The position numbers and the translations under genes are program-made. A model generated the notes under the pieces. The model was not told the origin of the DNA. It saw nothing but the letters and a program-made list of their open reading frames with translations, and searched no databases. From Gemmatimonadaceae bacterium (GTDB lineage Bacteria > Gemmatimonadota > Gemmatimonadetes > Gemmatimonadales > Gemmatimonadaceae): DNA of 33,226 nucleotides. Of this stretch, positions 9,666 through 19,125 are shown one piece after another. Every line of letters begins with the position of its first letter. The stretch's first letter is position 1. The stretch spans positions 156,175 through 189,400 of the forward strand of contig JABAQJ010000017.1 of NCBI GenBank assembly GCA_019186945.1. The letters run 5' to 3'.

Positions 9666-12296
9666 TTGCGAATAGCGTGTTTTGTGATCGTCGTCGGGCT
9701 CGCCGCCCTGACGATCGGTCCCAGCGTTGCACAGGCGCAGAACTCGTCGAAGAAAGCGACCGCGGTGCGGCTGACGGGAGCGCCGCCGCACATCGATGGA
9801 CGTCTCGGCGACGTCGCGTGGCGGGGGCTTCCCGTCATCGAGGACTTCGAGATGAAGCGTCCCCTCGAGGGTCTGCCGCCGACCGAGCGTACTCGAGTGT
9901 CGATCGCCTACGACGACGACGCCCTCTATGTCGGCGCCCGGATGTTCCGGCAGGACCCCTCCCGGATTCAGCGAGCGATGAGTCGCCGCGATGGCAACGC
10001 CAACGCCGAGTCGATCAGTATTACTCTCGACACGCAGCGCGACCGGCGCACGGCCGTCGGTTTCTCGATATCGGCATCCGGCGTCAAGGGCGACTTCCAC
10101 CACACGCGGGACGACGAGATGCGGGGGCGGGAGAACCAGTACGATCCCGTATGGGAGGGCGCCGCGGTCGTCGACTCTCTGGGCTGGACGGCGGAGATGC
10201 GTATTCCCTTCTCGCAGCTGCGGTTCTCCAACGAGCAGCACCAGGAGTGGGGAATGCAGCTCGATCGCTGGATTCCCGACAAGAACGAGGATGTCATGTG
10301 GGTTGCCGTTCCGCAGCGGGAGACGGGATACATCTCGCGCTTCGGCACACTCGTCGGCCTCGAGGGGATTCGGGCTACGCGTCCTATCGAACTGCTCCCG
10401 TACCTCGCCGGCGATGCCACACGCGCGGCGAACGCGGATCCGGCGGATCCGTTTCGCAATCCATCTGCGCTGCGCGCCGGTCTTGACGCCAAGTTCGGCA
10501 TCGGTTCCAACCTGACGTTGGACGCGACGGTCAATCCGGATTTCGGTCAGGTCGAAGCAGATCCCGCCGAGGTGAACCTGACGGCGTTCGAGACGATCTT
10601 CGACGAGCGCCGTCCGTTCTTCGTGGAAGGGAGCCAGATGATCCGGAGCGAGGGTCCCAACTACTTCTATTCGCGTCGGGTGGGCGGGGCGCCTCATCTG
10701 AGCCTCGATGGCCAGTATGTGGATCAGCCGCGCGCCAGTACGATCCTTGGCGCCGCGAAGCTGACGGGGCGGACGTCCGCTGGCGTGTCGATCGGGGCAT
10801 TGCTGGCGGTGACCGGCGCCGAACGTGGGCGTCGCATCCCAACTGGAGGCGGTGCGACCGAACGTGTGTTCGTCGAGCCGCGCTCGGGCTTTGGGGTCCT
10901 GCGACTGCAGAAGGAGATCGGTGCTCAGGCCTCGACGGTCGGTGGAACGATCAGCGGGATGCGTAGGGAACTGTCAGGCCTCCCGGACCTGGCCGCACTG
11001 CTCACTCGCGAGGCGCTGGCGGGGGGGGTGGACTGGCGGCTCCGCTTCCAGCAGGGGAAGTATGCGATCACCGGATGGGCTGGCTTCAGTTACATCGGTG
11101 GCGACTCCCTGGCGATTGCGCAGCGCCAGCTCTCGAGTGCGCATTATTTCGCGCGACCCGATGCCGAGCATCTGACATTCGATCCTGGGCGGCGATCGTT
11201 GACGGGCTACACCGCGTCAATCCGTGCCGACAAGGACGCAGGGCGCCACATCCTTTGGGGCGCGGAGGTGACGACCGAGTCGCGTGGCTACGATGTAAAC
11301 GACATGGGGCGGTTGCAGTCGGCGGACGACATCGACTACAACGCCGACATACAGTTTCGCGACACCGAACCAGGTCGCTACTTCCGCTCCTGGCGACTCG
11401 GCTTCATGACGCGCGGATCCTACAACTACGGTGGGGATCACGACGGGAACAATTGGAGCCAGAGCACGTCGCTCACGTTGAGGAACCTCTGGAACTTCAA
11501 CCTGAACTCGTCGGTGGATCTGCGGCATCTGGACGATGCGTTGACGCGCGGGGGTCCATTGATGGCGACGGGATTCCGTTGGGGCCAGGAGTGGCGGCTC
11601 AGCAATCCGTTCGGAGCGCAAACCGGGTGGCGGATCCGCTACGCCTGGTCTCGCGACGAATTCGGCGGGTATCGAAATGAGTTGGGAGGGGGCATGACGA
11701 TGCGCCCGTCGCCAAGCTGGCAGTTGTCGATCGATCCATCGTACGAGACAGTAAGAGAACCACGGCAGTACGTGATGCAGCTGGCGGATTCATCGGCCGT
11801 CGCCACTTTCGGTGGACGATATGTTTTCTCCCACGTGGATCGAACGACGATCTCCGTGCGAACCCGGCTCAACTACGCGTTTTCGCCGACGCTCACCCTG
11901 GAAGGATACGGTGAGCCGTTCGTGGCCAGTGGTCGCTTCTACGACTTCGGTGAGTTGCGCGCGCCCCGCAGTCGCGATCTTCGCGAGTACGGGACCGACG
12001 GCACGAGTATCGTTCGGCGCAGCGACGGCGCCTACGACGTCACGGCAGGCACAACGGCCTTCACGATCGACAACAACGACTTCAACGTACTTTCGTTCCG
12101 ATCGAACCTTGTGCTGCGCTGGGAGTGGAATCCCGGGAGCACGATCTACCTGGTCTGGCAGCAGAACCGCCGGTCAGCGGACGCGATCGGGACACGAGTG
12201 AAAGTGGGGGATCTCTGGTCCACGACTCGCGCGGACGGCGACAACTACCTTGCGCTCAAGGTTACCTATTGGTTCCCGCTCGGCGGTCGGCGGTAG
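9666..12296 (+). CDS. CBM9-like / DUF5916 outer-membrane protein
   Basis: The 876-residue product has a signal peptide (MRIACFVIVV through AQAQ, about 25 residues). It then has an N-terminal carbohydrate-binding family 9-like domain (about 35-210), recognisable by PHIDGRLGDVAWRG, the IAYDDDALYVGARMF strand and the WTAEMRIPFSQLRF strand. The rest matches the DUF5916 family: NPDFGQVEADPAEVNLTAFE, FDERRPFFVEGSQ and many amphipathic beta strands, ending ALKVTYWFPLGGRR, consistent with an outer-membrane beta-barrel. In DUF5916 proteins a periplasmic or surface binding/transport role is suspected but not proven. The frame begins at TTG 9666, with AAGGA only two bases before it; a GTG at 9684 would shorten the signal peptide. 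It is divergent from paaZ (243 bp from the chosen paaZ GTG) and convergent with paaY. No TTA codon and no CGTTAGG word was seen in it. Confidence 0.9.
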   Translation: MRIACFVIVVGLAALTIGPSVAQAQNSSKKATAVRLTGAPPHIDGRLGDVAWRGLPVIEDFEMKRPLEGLPPTERTRVSIAYDDDALYVGARMFRQDPSRIQRAMSRRDGNANAESISITLDTQRDRRTAVGFSISASGVKGDFHHTRDDEMRGRENQYDPVWEGAAVVDSLGWTAEMRIPFSQLRFSNEQHQEWGMQLDRWIPDKNEDVMWVAVPQRETGYISRFGTLVGLEGIRATRPIELLPYLAGDATRAANADPADPFRNPSALRAGLDAKFGIGSNLTLDATVNPDFGQVEADPAEVNLTAFETIFDERRPFFVEGSQMIRSEGPNYFYSRRVGGAPHLSLDGQYVDQPRASTILGAAKLTGRTSAGVSIGALLAVTGAERGRRIPTGGGATERVFVEPRSGFGVLRLQKEIGAQASTVGGTISGMRRELSGLPDLAALLTREALAGGVDWRLRFQQGKYAITGWAGFSYIGGDSLAIAQRQLSSAHYFARPDAEHLTFDPGRRSLTGYTASIRADKDAGRHILWGAEVTTESRGYDVNDMGRLQSADDIDYNADIQFRDTEPGRYFRSWRLGFMTRGSYNYGGDHDGNNWSQSTSLTLRNLWNFNLNSSVDLRHLDDALTRGGPLMATGFRWGQEWRLSNPFGAQTGWRIRYAWSRDEFGGYRNELGGGMTMRPSPSWQLSIDPSYETVREPRQYVMQLADSSAVATFGGRYVFSHVDRTTISVRTRLNYAFSPTLTLEGYGEPFVASGRFYDFGELRAPRSRDLREYGTDGTSIVRRSDGAYDVTAGTTAFTIDNNDFNVLSFRSNLVLRWEWNPGSTIYLVWQQNRRSADAIGTRVKVGDLWSTTRADGDNYLALKVTYWFPLGGRR

Positions 12297-12364
12297 TCCG
12301 CCCCTGGATACTGACCGGTCGCGATCACTCGCGGTGCACAACGCTCCCGGCTGCGCGTGGCAAG

Positions 12365-12967
12365 TCAGCCTTCCCTGGTCTCGCTCCAGGTGCGGTACCC
12401 GGCAGGCTGAACCTTGCGATCGAGTGGTCGTTCCCGCAGCGGTTCGCATGGACGCCATCGTGCGCGCAAGTCCCCCGGCAGCCTCTGGTACAGCCGCGTC
12501 CCTTCCGTTTTCCAGGCCAGCATCTCGTCAGTGACGTCCTTGATGACTCGGGCCGGGTTTCCGACGGCGACCGCTCGTTCGGGAATCACCGTGTCCGCAG
12601 CCACGAATGACAGCGCACCCACGATGCTCCCCGATCCGACGATCGCGCGATCCATGACGACGGCGTTCATGCCGACAAGCGCATTCCTGCAGATTCGCGC
12701 TCCATGGATCACGGCGCCGTGTCCGATGTGCGCCGCTTCCTCCAGCACCACCGTCACGCCCGGGAACATGTGAATCGTGCAGTTTTCCTGCACGTTGCAG
12801 CCGTCGGCCACTTCGATCGCTCCCCAATCGCCGCGGAGCGCCGCCCCTGGCCCGACGTACACATCGCGCCCGATGATCACGTTGCCAGTCACGCAAGCGT
12901 GCGGATGGATGAACGCCGTCTCGTGAATGACCGGAATGTACTCGCCGAAGGCGTACACGTTGGACAT
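12365..12967 (-). CDS. paaY: PaaY: left-handed beta-helix thioesterase of phenylacetate pathway
   Basis: The 200-residue product (E. coli PaaY has 196) is a hexapeptide-repeat protein of the gamma-carbonic-anhydrase fold. Repeats such as VTGNVIIGRDVYVGPGAALR and ICRNALVGMNAVVMDRAIVG run from about residue 15 to 155. The candidate metal-binding histidines are in ENCTIHMF and HIGHGAVIHG. The C-terminus has the PaaY-type features AWKTEGTRLYQ and PLRERPLDRK. In the pathway PaaY hydrolyses inhibitory ring-hydroxylated or cycloheptene-type CoA thioesters, together with PaaI. The ATG at 12967 is preceded by GGAGG at 9 bases, a strong site, so the further 28 residues of open frame upstream are left out. 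It is the last gene of the paaGHIJY block, 26 bp after paaJ. Confidence 0.93.
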   Translation of the reverse strand: MSNVYAFGEYIPVIHETAFIHPHACVTGNVIIGRDVYVGPGAALRGDWGAIEVADGCNVQENCTIHMFPGVTVVLEEAAHIGHGAVIHGARICRNALVGMNAVVMDRAIVGSGSIVGALSFVAADTVIPERAVAVGNPARVIKDVTDEMLAWKTEGTRLYQRLPGDLRARWRPCEPLRERPLDRKVQPAGYRTWSETREG

Positions 12968-12993
12968 GGTGCGTTTCCTCCACTCCGGAACGA

Positions 12994-14208
12994 CTACGCC
13001 CGCTCGAGAATCATCGCCATCCCCTGCCCGACCCCTATGCACATCGTGCACAACGCATAGCGCCCACCGCTCCGCTGCAGCTCGATAGCGGCCGTCAGCA
13101 CCAACCGGGCACCGGACATGCCCAGCGGGTGACCAAGGGCTATTGCGCCGCCATTCGGGTTCACGCGCGGGTCGTCGTCGGCTATGTCAAGCTCGCGGAG
13201 ACAGGCAAGTGCCTGGGCAGCGAACGCTTCGTTCAGCTCGATCACCGACATGTCCCGCATAGATAGCCCGGCCCGCGCCAGCACGCGGCGCGTCGCCGGC
13301 ACAGGTCCCATCCCCATAACGCGCGGTTCAACTCCGGCTGCCGCGGTGGCGACTATTCGCGCCGATGCCTTCAGGCCAAATTCGCGGAGTCCAGCATCCG
13401 ACGACACCAGCAGTGCGCACGCGCCATCGTTGATACCAGAAGAGTTGCCGGCGGTGACCGATCCCTTGCCATCGCTGCGAAACGCCGGCCGGAGCCGGGA
13501 CAGCGCTTCGATCGTCGTTTCGCCCTTGATGAACTCGTCCGCCGCGAACTCGCGCGTCATGCCCTTCTTCGGGCCGGCCACCGACATCGGAACGATCTCA
13601 GCCGCCAATCGGCCACTCGTTCCGGCAGCCGCCGCCTTTCGCTGGCTCCGAACCGCGAACGCATCCTGATCCTCGCGCGAGACGCGATAGCTCTCCGCCA
13701 CGTTCTCGGCCGTCTCTCCCATGGAATCCACGCCGTAGGACGCCCGCATCGCCGGGTTCACGAAGCGCCAGCCGATGCTCGTGTCGAACAACTGCGCATC
13801 TCGCGCAAACGGCACGGCGGCCTTCGACATCACATAAGGCGCGCGCGTCATGTTCTCCACGCCGCCAGCGACATACAGGTCCCCCTCGCCAGTCCCGACC
13901 GACCGCGCTGCGCTCGCTACCGCGCTCAGTCCGGAGGCACAGAGGCGGTTCACCGTCTCGCCCGGCACGGATACGGGGAGCCCAGCGAGCAGCAACGCCA
14001 TACGCGCGACGTTTCGATTGTCCTCGCCCGCCTGGTTGGCGCAGCCGACGATCACGTCTGCGATCCGCGACGGGTCGATGGATGTCTGGCGTGCGAGCAG
14101 CGTCCGGATCGCGTGGGCCGCGAGGTCGTCAGCGCGGACACCGGCGAGACTACCGCCGAAAACGCCGATCGGCGTACGGACCCCATCGACAAGAAAGGCA
14201 TCAGTCAT
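12994..14208 (-). CDS. paaJ: PaaJ: 3-oxoadipyl-CoA/3-oxo-5,6-dehydrosuberyl-CoA thiolase
   Basis: This 404-residue thiolase has all catalytic residues: the nucleophile cysteine in [11 protein letters not shown] (about C90), the histidine in [16 protein letters not shown] (about H360) and the second cysteine in [14 protein letters not shown] (about C390). PaaJ thiolases act twice in phenylacetate catabolism, shortening 3-oxo-5,6-dehydrosuberyl-CoA and cleaving 3-oxoadipyl-CoA to succinyl-CoA and acetyl-CoA. The general family also holds acetyl-CoA acetyltransferases, so the specific assignment rests on its place in the operon. Its ATG overlaps the end of paaI by 8 bases (frame CATGACTGA), suggesting translational coupling. 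Confidence 0.93.
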   Translation of the reverse strand: MTDAFLVDGVRTPIGVFGGSLAGVRADDLAAHAIRTLLARQTSIDPSRIADVIVGCANQAGEDNRNVARMALLLAGLPVSVPGETVNRLCASGLSAVASAARSVGTGEGDLYVAGGVENMTRAPYVMSKAAVPFARDAQLFDTSIGWRFVNPAMRASYGVDSMGETAENVAESYRVSREDQDAFAVRSQRKAAAAGTSGRLAAEIVPMSVAGPKKGMTREFAADEFIKGETTIEALSRLRPAFRSDGKGSVTAGNSSGINDGACALLVSSDAGLREFGLKASARIVATAAAGVEPRVMGMGPVPATRRVLARAGLSMRDMSVIELNEAFAAQALACLRELDIADDDPRVNPNGGAIALGHPLGMSGARLVLTAAIELQRSGGRYALCTMCIGVGQGMAMILERA

Positions 14209-14662
14209 GTTCAGCGTCGGGAAAGTGCGGACGGGATGTACGGTAGGCGGTGCCCCTGAAGAGCGCCACCGTCGTCCCGTTCTGGTTCGTGACGTCGACG
14301 CGGTAGTACCCGAGCCGGTTCGACGAGGCCTCTTCGTACGCGACCGCCGTCAGAACGTCTCCCGGGTGAACGGGCGCCGGATACGCGATCGAATTCGCAA
14401 TACTCACCGTGATCTTTCCGTGTGTGTTGCAGGCGAAGGCAAACGCCGAGTCGGCAAGCGAGAAGACAATGCCGCCGTGGGCAACCCCTAAGCCATTGAC
14501 CATCTCCCGGCGGACAGCCATCCGGCAGGTGCAACGTAGTGGCGCGACAGCCACGATAGACAAGCCAAGCCACGCGCTAAGCGCGTCCCGCTCCAGCATT
14601 CGGGCCGCCACCCGCTCGGCAAGCGCCTGAGCGTCGGTGGCGAGATCCGCGTTCGGCTTCAC
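14201..14662 (-). CDS. paaI: PaaI: hotdog-fold hydroxyphenylacetyl-CoA thioesterase
   Basis: The 153-residue product is a hotdog thioesterase of the PaaI type. The signature [20 protein letters not shown] includes the catalytic aspartate in SLAD, and the ending [14 protein letters not shown] is typical of the family. PaaI releases CoA from ring-hydroxylated arylacetyl-CoA dead-end products and so protects the CoA pool. The open frame extends far upstream over paaH but is meaningless there. The real start is the GTG at 14662, which overlaps the paaH stop (GTGA) and has GAGG at 8 bases. One of the rare TTA codons lies in NGLGV, followed by GGG. Upstream neighbour paaH and downstream neighbour paaJ both overlap it. 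Confidence 0.92.
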   Translation of the reverse strand: MKPNADLATDAQALAERVAARMLERDALSAWLGLSIVAVAPLRCTCRMAVRREMVNGLGVAHGGIVFSLADSAFAFACNTHGKITVSIANSIAYPAPVHPGDVLTAVAYEEASSNRLGYYRVDVTNQNGTTVALFRGTAYRTSRPHFPDAEHD

Positions 14663-15840
14663 CGGGAGATCCTCGTACCGTCTCGAGCCAGCCGCCGCAG
14701 GAGGACGCTGGCGCGATAGCGTTCCTCGCCGTACTCGGTCCGAAGCGCGTCGAGCGTGGCGAGTATCTGTGCCCAGCCGATCGCCTCGCCCCATGCCAGC
14801 AGGCCCTTCGGATAGTTCATTCCTTTCGTCATCGCCACGTCGATAGCGTCGGCGGTCGCAACCTGGAGGTAGAGCGCGTCGACGGCTTCGTTGATCAGCA
14901 TGGCCAGAACACGGGAGAAAATCGATGCTCCGAGTGACGGATCCTGTGTCGGCGCCGGCGCCACGCTGCCCGCCGCGTAATCGTAGAACCCGCGACCGGC
15001 CTTCCTTCCCAGGAGTCCTGCCTCCAGCAGGCGCTGTTGCACTATCGACGGGCGATATCGCGCGTCGAAGTACATCGCCCTCCAGACGGTCTCCGTCACA
15101 ACGTAATTGACATCGTGCCCGATGAAGTCCATCAGCTCGAACGGTCCCATGCGGAACCCGCCTAGCGTCTTCATCGCCCAGTCGATCGTCGCCGGGGTGG
15201 CGATGCCTTCTTCCGCGATCCGGATGGCTTCGCCATAGAATGGACGCGCGATGCGGTTCACGATGAAGCCCGGTGTGTCCTTGGCGAGGACGACTGTCTT
15301 CCCCCACTCCTCGGCCAGCCTCTTCACGCGCGCTCCGACCGCGGGTTCGGTTCTCGCCCCGGCAACGATTTCCACAAGTGGCATCGAGGTGGCAGGGTTG
15401 AAGAAGTGCATTCCCACCACGCGTTCCGGCCTTCGACATCCACCGGCGATCGATGCGATCGAGAGCGAGGACGTGTTCGTGGCCAGAAGCGTGTCGTCGG
15501 GGACCGCCATCTCCAGCGCGCGCATCACCTCCAGCTTCACGTCCAGTCGCTCGACGACGGTTTCGATCACGATGTCGCATGGAGCGAGGTCGGGCGCGCC
15601 GTTAGGCGATGGCGTGATACGGTCGAGCGTGGCGGCGGCATGATCCGCCGACAGCCGCCCCTTCTCCACCTCGCGCGCCAGCGCGCGGGCGACGTTCGAG
15701 CGTGCGCGGTCGACCGCCCCCTCGGCGGCATCGGCGAGAACGACGCGGTGCCCGTGCAAGGCCGCGACGTGCGCAATGCCGGAGCCCATCGCGCCGGCCC
15801 CGATGACGCCGACGACTGCCTTCTGGGTCACCTCCGTCAT
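14659..15840 (-). CDS. paaH: PaaH: 3-hydroxyadipyl-CoA dehydrogenase
   Basis: The 393-residue NAD-dependent 3-hydroxyacyl-CoA dehydrogenase has the Rossmann motif VIGAGAMGSGIAHVA near the N-terminus. The catalytic elements follow: IETVVERLDVK, TNTSSLSIASIAGG, the histidine region RVVGMHFFNPATSMP and KDTPGFIVNRIARPFYGEA. A second, shorter dehydrogenase-type C-terminal unit follows (about 295-385, with VDALYLQVATADAIDVAMTK). E. coli PaaH is longer (475 residues), so the linker and second unit are reduced. It oxidises 3-hydroxyadipyl-CoA to 3-oxoadipyl-CoA. The ATG at 15840 overlaps the paaG stop (ATGA). The open frame continues upstream across paaG but there is no family homology there. Confidence 0.93.
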   Translation of the reverse strand: MTEVTQKAVVGVIGAGAMGSGIAHVAALHGHRVVLADAAEGAVDRARSNVARALAREVEKGRLSADHAAATLDRITPSPNGAPDLAPCDIVIETVVERLDVKLEVMRALEMAVPDDTLLATNTSSLSIASIAGGCRRPERVVGMHFFNPATSMPLVEIVAGARTEPAVGARVKRLAEEWGKTVVLAKDTPGFIVNRIARPFYGEAIRIAEEGIATPATIDWAMKTLGGFRMGPFELMDFIGHDVNYVVTETVWRAMYFDARYRPSIVQQRLLEAGLLGRKAGRGFYDYAAGSVAPAPTQDPSLGASIFSRVLAMLINEAVDALYLQVATADAIDVAMTKGMNYPKGLLAWGEAIGWAQILATLDALRTEYGEERYRASVLLRRLARDGTRISR

Positions 15841-16625
15841 GTACCCGTGAACGTCGGCTTCCGCTTCTGCTGGAATGCCCGAACTCCCTCGCCGAAATCG
15901 TGCGTGCGTCCAGCCTCGGTCTGGATCGTAGCTTCGGTCTCGAGCTGGGCGTCGATACCCTGTTCGAGGCCGAGATTTACCGCACGCTTGGTGAGGCCGA
16001 TGCCGCGCGTAGGCATCGCCGCCAGTCGCACCGCGAGCGCCATCGCCTGCTCCCGAAACACGGCCGGCTCGAAGGTGCGGTAGATCATGCCCCACTCTTG
16101 AGCCGTGGTTGCCGGCAGCTTCTCTCCAAGCAACATCAGAGCCATGGCTCGGGCCGCGCCGACCAGACGCGGGAGAATCCACGTTCCGCCAGAGTCGGGT
16201 ATCAGTCCGATTCCCGCGAACGACTGGACGAAGTACGCGTCCGTCGATGCGACGACGACGTCGCAGGCAAGCGCGAGGTTGGCGCCGGCGCCAGCGGCCA
16301 CGCCGTTCACTGCGCAGATCACCGGCTTCTCCATCGTCCAGATGGCGCGCAAGATCGGGTTGTACTGCGCCCGAACGATCCCGCCGACATCGACGCCGGC
16401 AGGCTCATCCAGCGCGAGCGCGGCGAGGTCCTGTCCGGCACAGAAGCCGCGCCCTGCTCCCGTCAACAGCACGCACCGAATGGCAGCATCACGAGCCGCA
16501 TCATGCAGCGCGGTCTGCAACGCACTCGCCATGAGGCCGTTGAAGCTGTTCAGTACGTCGGGCCGGTTCAGCGTCAGCGTCAGCACACCCTGCGCCACGT
16601 GCTCGATTACCGGATTGCTGTTCAT
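15837..16625 (-). CDS. paaG: PaaG: ring-1,2-epoxyphenylacetyl-CoA isomerase
   Basis: The 262-residue crotonase has exactly the length of E. coli PaaG and its diagnostic segments: LTLTLNRPDVLNSFN, LLTGAGRGFCAGQDLAAL (first oxyanion loop), KPVICAVNGVAAGAGANLAL (second oxyanion loop), GLIPDSGGTWILPRLVGAAR and the end FQQKRKPTFTGT. PaaG converts the ring epoxide made by PaaABC into oxepin-CoA and shifts double bonds later in the pathway. The ATG at 16625 is chosen by length; the frame is open for another 48 residues without homology. There is no clear Shine-Dalgarno sequence. It is the first gene of the paaGHIJY block and lies 67 bp after the HEAT-cyclophilin gene on the same strand, so read-through from that gene is possible. 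Confidence 0.95.
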   Translation of the reverse strand: MNSNPVIEHVAQGVLTLTLNRPDVLNSFNGLMASALQTALHDAARDAAIRCVLLTGAGRGFCAGQDLAALALDEPAGVDVGGIVRAQYNPILRAIWTMEKPVICAVNGVAAGAGANLALACDVVVASTDAYFVQSFAGIGLIPDSGGTWILPRLVGAARAMALMLLGEKLPATTAQEWGMIYRTFEPAVFREQAMALAVRLAAMPTRGIGLTKRAVNLGLEQGIDAQLETEATIQTEAGRTHDFGEGVRAFQQKRKPTFTGT

Positions 16626-16692
16626 GCGCCAGTCGATGAAGGTGAATGTGGTGATTGCCGATCGATACTCGCCGGCGCGGCAGCCTTGGCGG

Positions 16693-18897
16693 TCACCGCG
16701 GCCGCCCCTCGGGCGCTCCGTATGAGGTAACCGTGACCCGCTCGATAACGTCGCCTTCGAGGATTCCATCGACTACCGACATCCCTTCGGTCACGGTGCC
16801 GGCCACCGTGTAGTCGTGGTCCAGGCGGAAGTTATCCGCGAGATTCACGAAGATCTGGGCATCGCCCGTGTCACGACCACGCGTCGATATGCCGACAGTT
16901 CCGTAGACGTGACTGGCGAGATCGACCTCGTCGCGCATGAACGGGGAGTTGCCGATGTACTCGGTGGCGCCCGGACTACCACCTTGAATCACGAATGCGG
17001 GCTCGACGCGATGAAACGACAAACCGTCGTAGTAACCGCGCTCAGCCAGCTCGATCAGCCGCTGCGCCGTCGCCGGTGCGGCTTCCGTGCGAAGCCGAAC
17101 GACGAACCTGCCTCCACCGCTTGCCGCCGCCATGGTGATCCGGAGATCAATGGGCGAACCCGTCGCGACGCGTGCCAGCTCGGACGACACACGCTCGATT
17201 CGTACGGCTGCCGGTGCAACAGAGCGTCCAGTCCAGCGCGTGACGATCTCTGCGGCCTGCTGTGCAATGGCCGGATCGAAGTCAGTCAGGTACCGCTCCA
17301 CAACCGACTCACTGGATCGATCTCCCAGTTCACCGATGCGCTGCAGCACAGCCGCTCGCGGATCTCTCGAGTTGTCTTCCCCCGTGCTCGTCAGGCGCAC
17401 GAGCGTGCGTAGCAATGCGGGCAGAACGACGCCGGGCGCTCGGGTACCCCGGAGTGCGTTGGCTGCCGCGAGCACGACGTGGTACTCCGAACTCGCGAGC
17501 GCCTGCACAAAGATCGAATCCGCCGCGTGCCCTACGACGGTCGACAGGCCCTGGATGGCGGCCTCGCGCACCCCACCCTTGGCGTCGTCAGACAGCCGCC
17601 AGAGCACCGCCGTGTCGCGAAGCACCGCTGCGGCTCTGGCGGCGTACATCCGCACCTGCCAGATGGGGTGCGCAACGGCGTCGCGCACGATCTGGCGCGC
17701 CGCCGGCGCATCGACTCGGGCGAGGGACACCACGGCGTGCGCGTGGGTGTGCCACGAGGCGCGTCCGCTGACGCGATCCGCCTGGCGCGGCGCGGGCCGA
17801 ACCAGGGATGCCAACACGGACCGGACTTCGTCCGATGGTTCGCAGCCGCCTAGCGCGTCGATCGCCGCCAGCGCGACGTGTGGCGCCGCGTCATGCGCAG
17901 CTGCTGCAACTGGCCTGCAATCGCTCGGCAAGAAGCGCCGCCATGCCCGTACCGCTTCCATGCGCACCAGGAAATGGCTGTCGGCGAGCGCACGGACGAG
18001 GAGTCGCCGTCGTGCGCCGGCATCGACGACATTCGGTGCTGCCAGCACGGCCAGGCGTCGCATCTGCACGTCAGGGTCCGCCAGCGCCAAGGCAGCGGTA
18101 CTGTCCGCGCGCACAACAGCAGCATTGAGCGTCAGCATCGTCAGGCGCCTGATCCGAACTGCGGCGTCGTCGCTGGCTCGTTTGGCCGCGACCCCACGCC
18201 CGTAGCGCAGCAAGTGAAGATCGACAGCGTCGGGCACATGGGTGGGCCGATTCGGCGGCGGCCGCGTTGTGCGCGCCAGGTTGTAGCTCGCGTGCAGGAC
18301 GCCGAACAGTTCCGTCGGGTCGGCGTCGTCGACATGCGCCGGACTGGCAAGCAAGCCCCCGGCGTGCCGGAGTCCGGCCAGCGCCTGGCGGATGCGCTCT
18401 CCACTGGAGTCGGCGCCAGCGATTCGCCCTAACGAGCGGGCAATAGTACCGCGTACCGCTGGATCGCGTTCACGCGACAGCGCCGGGACCAGCAGATCCC
18501 GCACCTGCTCCACCACCCGCGCCGACGCTCCGCGACGCTGTCCATGTGCGATCTGCGCCAGCGCATTAAAGACCTCCTCGCGCACGCGTGGCGATGGATC
18601 GCCGACATGCGCAGCCAGAACATCGATGAACTCGATCCTTTCGAACCGGCCAAGGGCGCGAGCGCCCGAGGCCCGTACGTCGGAATCCGGGCTGTCGAGC
18701 GCGCCCGTGAGGATTCGGAGCGAGTCGGCATTCGAAGTTCGCGCATCCTCGGCCGCGAGGCGCGCCTGCAGCGCCATCACGTCTTGCGCAGCCGCAACGC
18801 GCGTGACGCCGGTCACCGCCAGCAATCCGGCCGCGGCGGACAGACCGAATGTGCGGAAGGCCCTGGGGTGGAACCGTGCCTGCCGTGCGTTCGCCAT
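16693..18897 (-). CDS. Exported HEAT-repeat protein fused to a cyclophilin-type prolyl isomerase
   Basis: The 734-residue product starts with a basic region and a hydrophobic segment ending VAAAQD (about residue 39), a signal peptide. Residues of about 45 to 570 are HEAT-like helical repeats, for instance SDVRASGARALGRF, PRVREEVFNALAQI and PAVRGTIARSLGRI. The last 155 or so residues are a cyclophilin: RFVVRLRTEAAPATAQRLIE, the active-site region YDGLSFHRVEPAFVIQGGSP with the catalytic arginine, DAQIFVNLADN and LDHDYTVAGTVTEGMSVVD. It should act in the periplasm as a peptidyl-prolyl isomerase, with the HEAT scaffold holding a partner or substrate. It lies between paaG and a divergently transcribed E1 gene and has no known link to phenylacetate. 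One TTA codon occurs, in the context TCG-TTA-GGG. Confidence 0.9.
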   Translation of the reverse strand: MANARQARFHPRAFRTFGLSAAAGLLAVTGVTRVAAAQDVMALQARLAAEDARTSNADSLRILTGALDSPDSDVRASGARALGRFERIEFIDVLAAHVGDPSPRVREEVFNALAQIAHGQRRGASARVVEQVRDLLVPALSRERDPAVRGTIARSLGRIAGADSSGERIRQALAGLRHAGGLLASPAHVDDADPTELFGVLHASYNLARTTRPPPNRPTHVPDAVDLHLLRYGRGVAAKRASDDAAVRIRRLTMLTLNAAVVRADSTAALALADPDVQMRRLAVLAAPNVVDAGARRRLLVRALADSHFLVRMEAVRAWRRFLPSDCRPVAAAAHDAAPHVALAAIDALGGCEPSDEVRSVLASLVRPAPRQADRVSGRASWHTHAHAVVSLARVDAPAARQIVRDAVAHPIWQVRMYAARAAAVLRDTAVLWRLSDDAKGGVREAAIQGLSTVVGHAADSIFVQALASSEYHVVLAAANALRGTRAPGVVLPALLRTLVRLTSTGEDNSRDPRAAVLQRIGELGDRSSESVVERYLTDFDPAIAQQAAEIVTRWTGRSVAPAAVRIERVSSELARVATGSPIDLRITMAAASGGGRFVVRLRTEAAPATAQRLIELAERGYYDGLSFHRVEPAFVIQGGSPGATEYIGNSPFMRDEVDLASHVYGTVGISTRGRDTGDAQIFVNLADNFRLDHDYTVAGTVTEGMSVVDGILEGDVIERVTVTSYGAPEGRPR

Positions 18898-18977
18898 GAC
18901 CAGAAGTCCGTGGAAGCGATGGAACCGAAAAGTGCACTCCGATCCGCATCCGCACCATCGACATTCCCATTGCCATC

Positions 18978-19002
18978 GAGGGCAGCGTGAGCCGCTGCCC
19001 TC
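18978..19002. other. Perfect 10-bp hairpin in a divergent promoter region
   Basis: GAGGGCAGCG (18978-18987) and CGCTGCCCTC (18993-19002) with a 5-nt loop lie between the divergent starts of the HEAT-cyclophilin gene (18897) and the E1 fusion gene (19126). A terminator is not expected between divergent genes. It could be a leader structure, a barrier between the two promoters or a protein-binding dyad. Confidence 0.4.
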
Positions 19003-19125
19003 ACCAACGCCAACGACGATTTCCCGGAGCCCTGGTTCGACTCCGCCCTCCGTTCGCCATCTGCCCGTGTGTAGATTCCCTCGCCAGTCGCTTGCCGACC
19101 CTTCGCCCGTCAGACCGCATAACGC

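Noticed and set aside
9576-10697. 373-codon minus-strand frame overlapping the DUF5916 gene
   Set aside because: The plus-strand product has a signal peptide and recognisable domains through this stretch. The minus-strand translation has none.
14663-15580. Upstream extension of the paaI frame to about 459 residues
   Set aside because: The extra part lies inside paaH in another frame and is low-complexity. A GTG with a good ribosome site gives the normal PaaI length.
17087-18205. 372-codon plus-strand frame inside the HEAT-cyclophilin gene
   Set aside because: Serine/arginine/alanine-rich shadow with no homology; the minus-strand gene is well supported.
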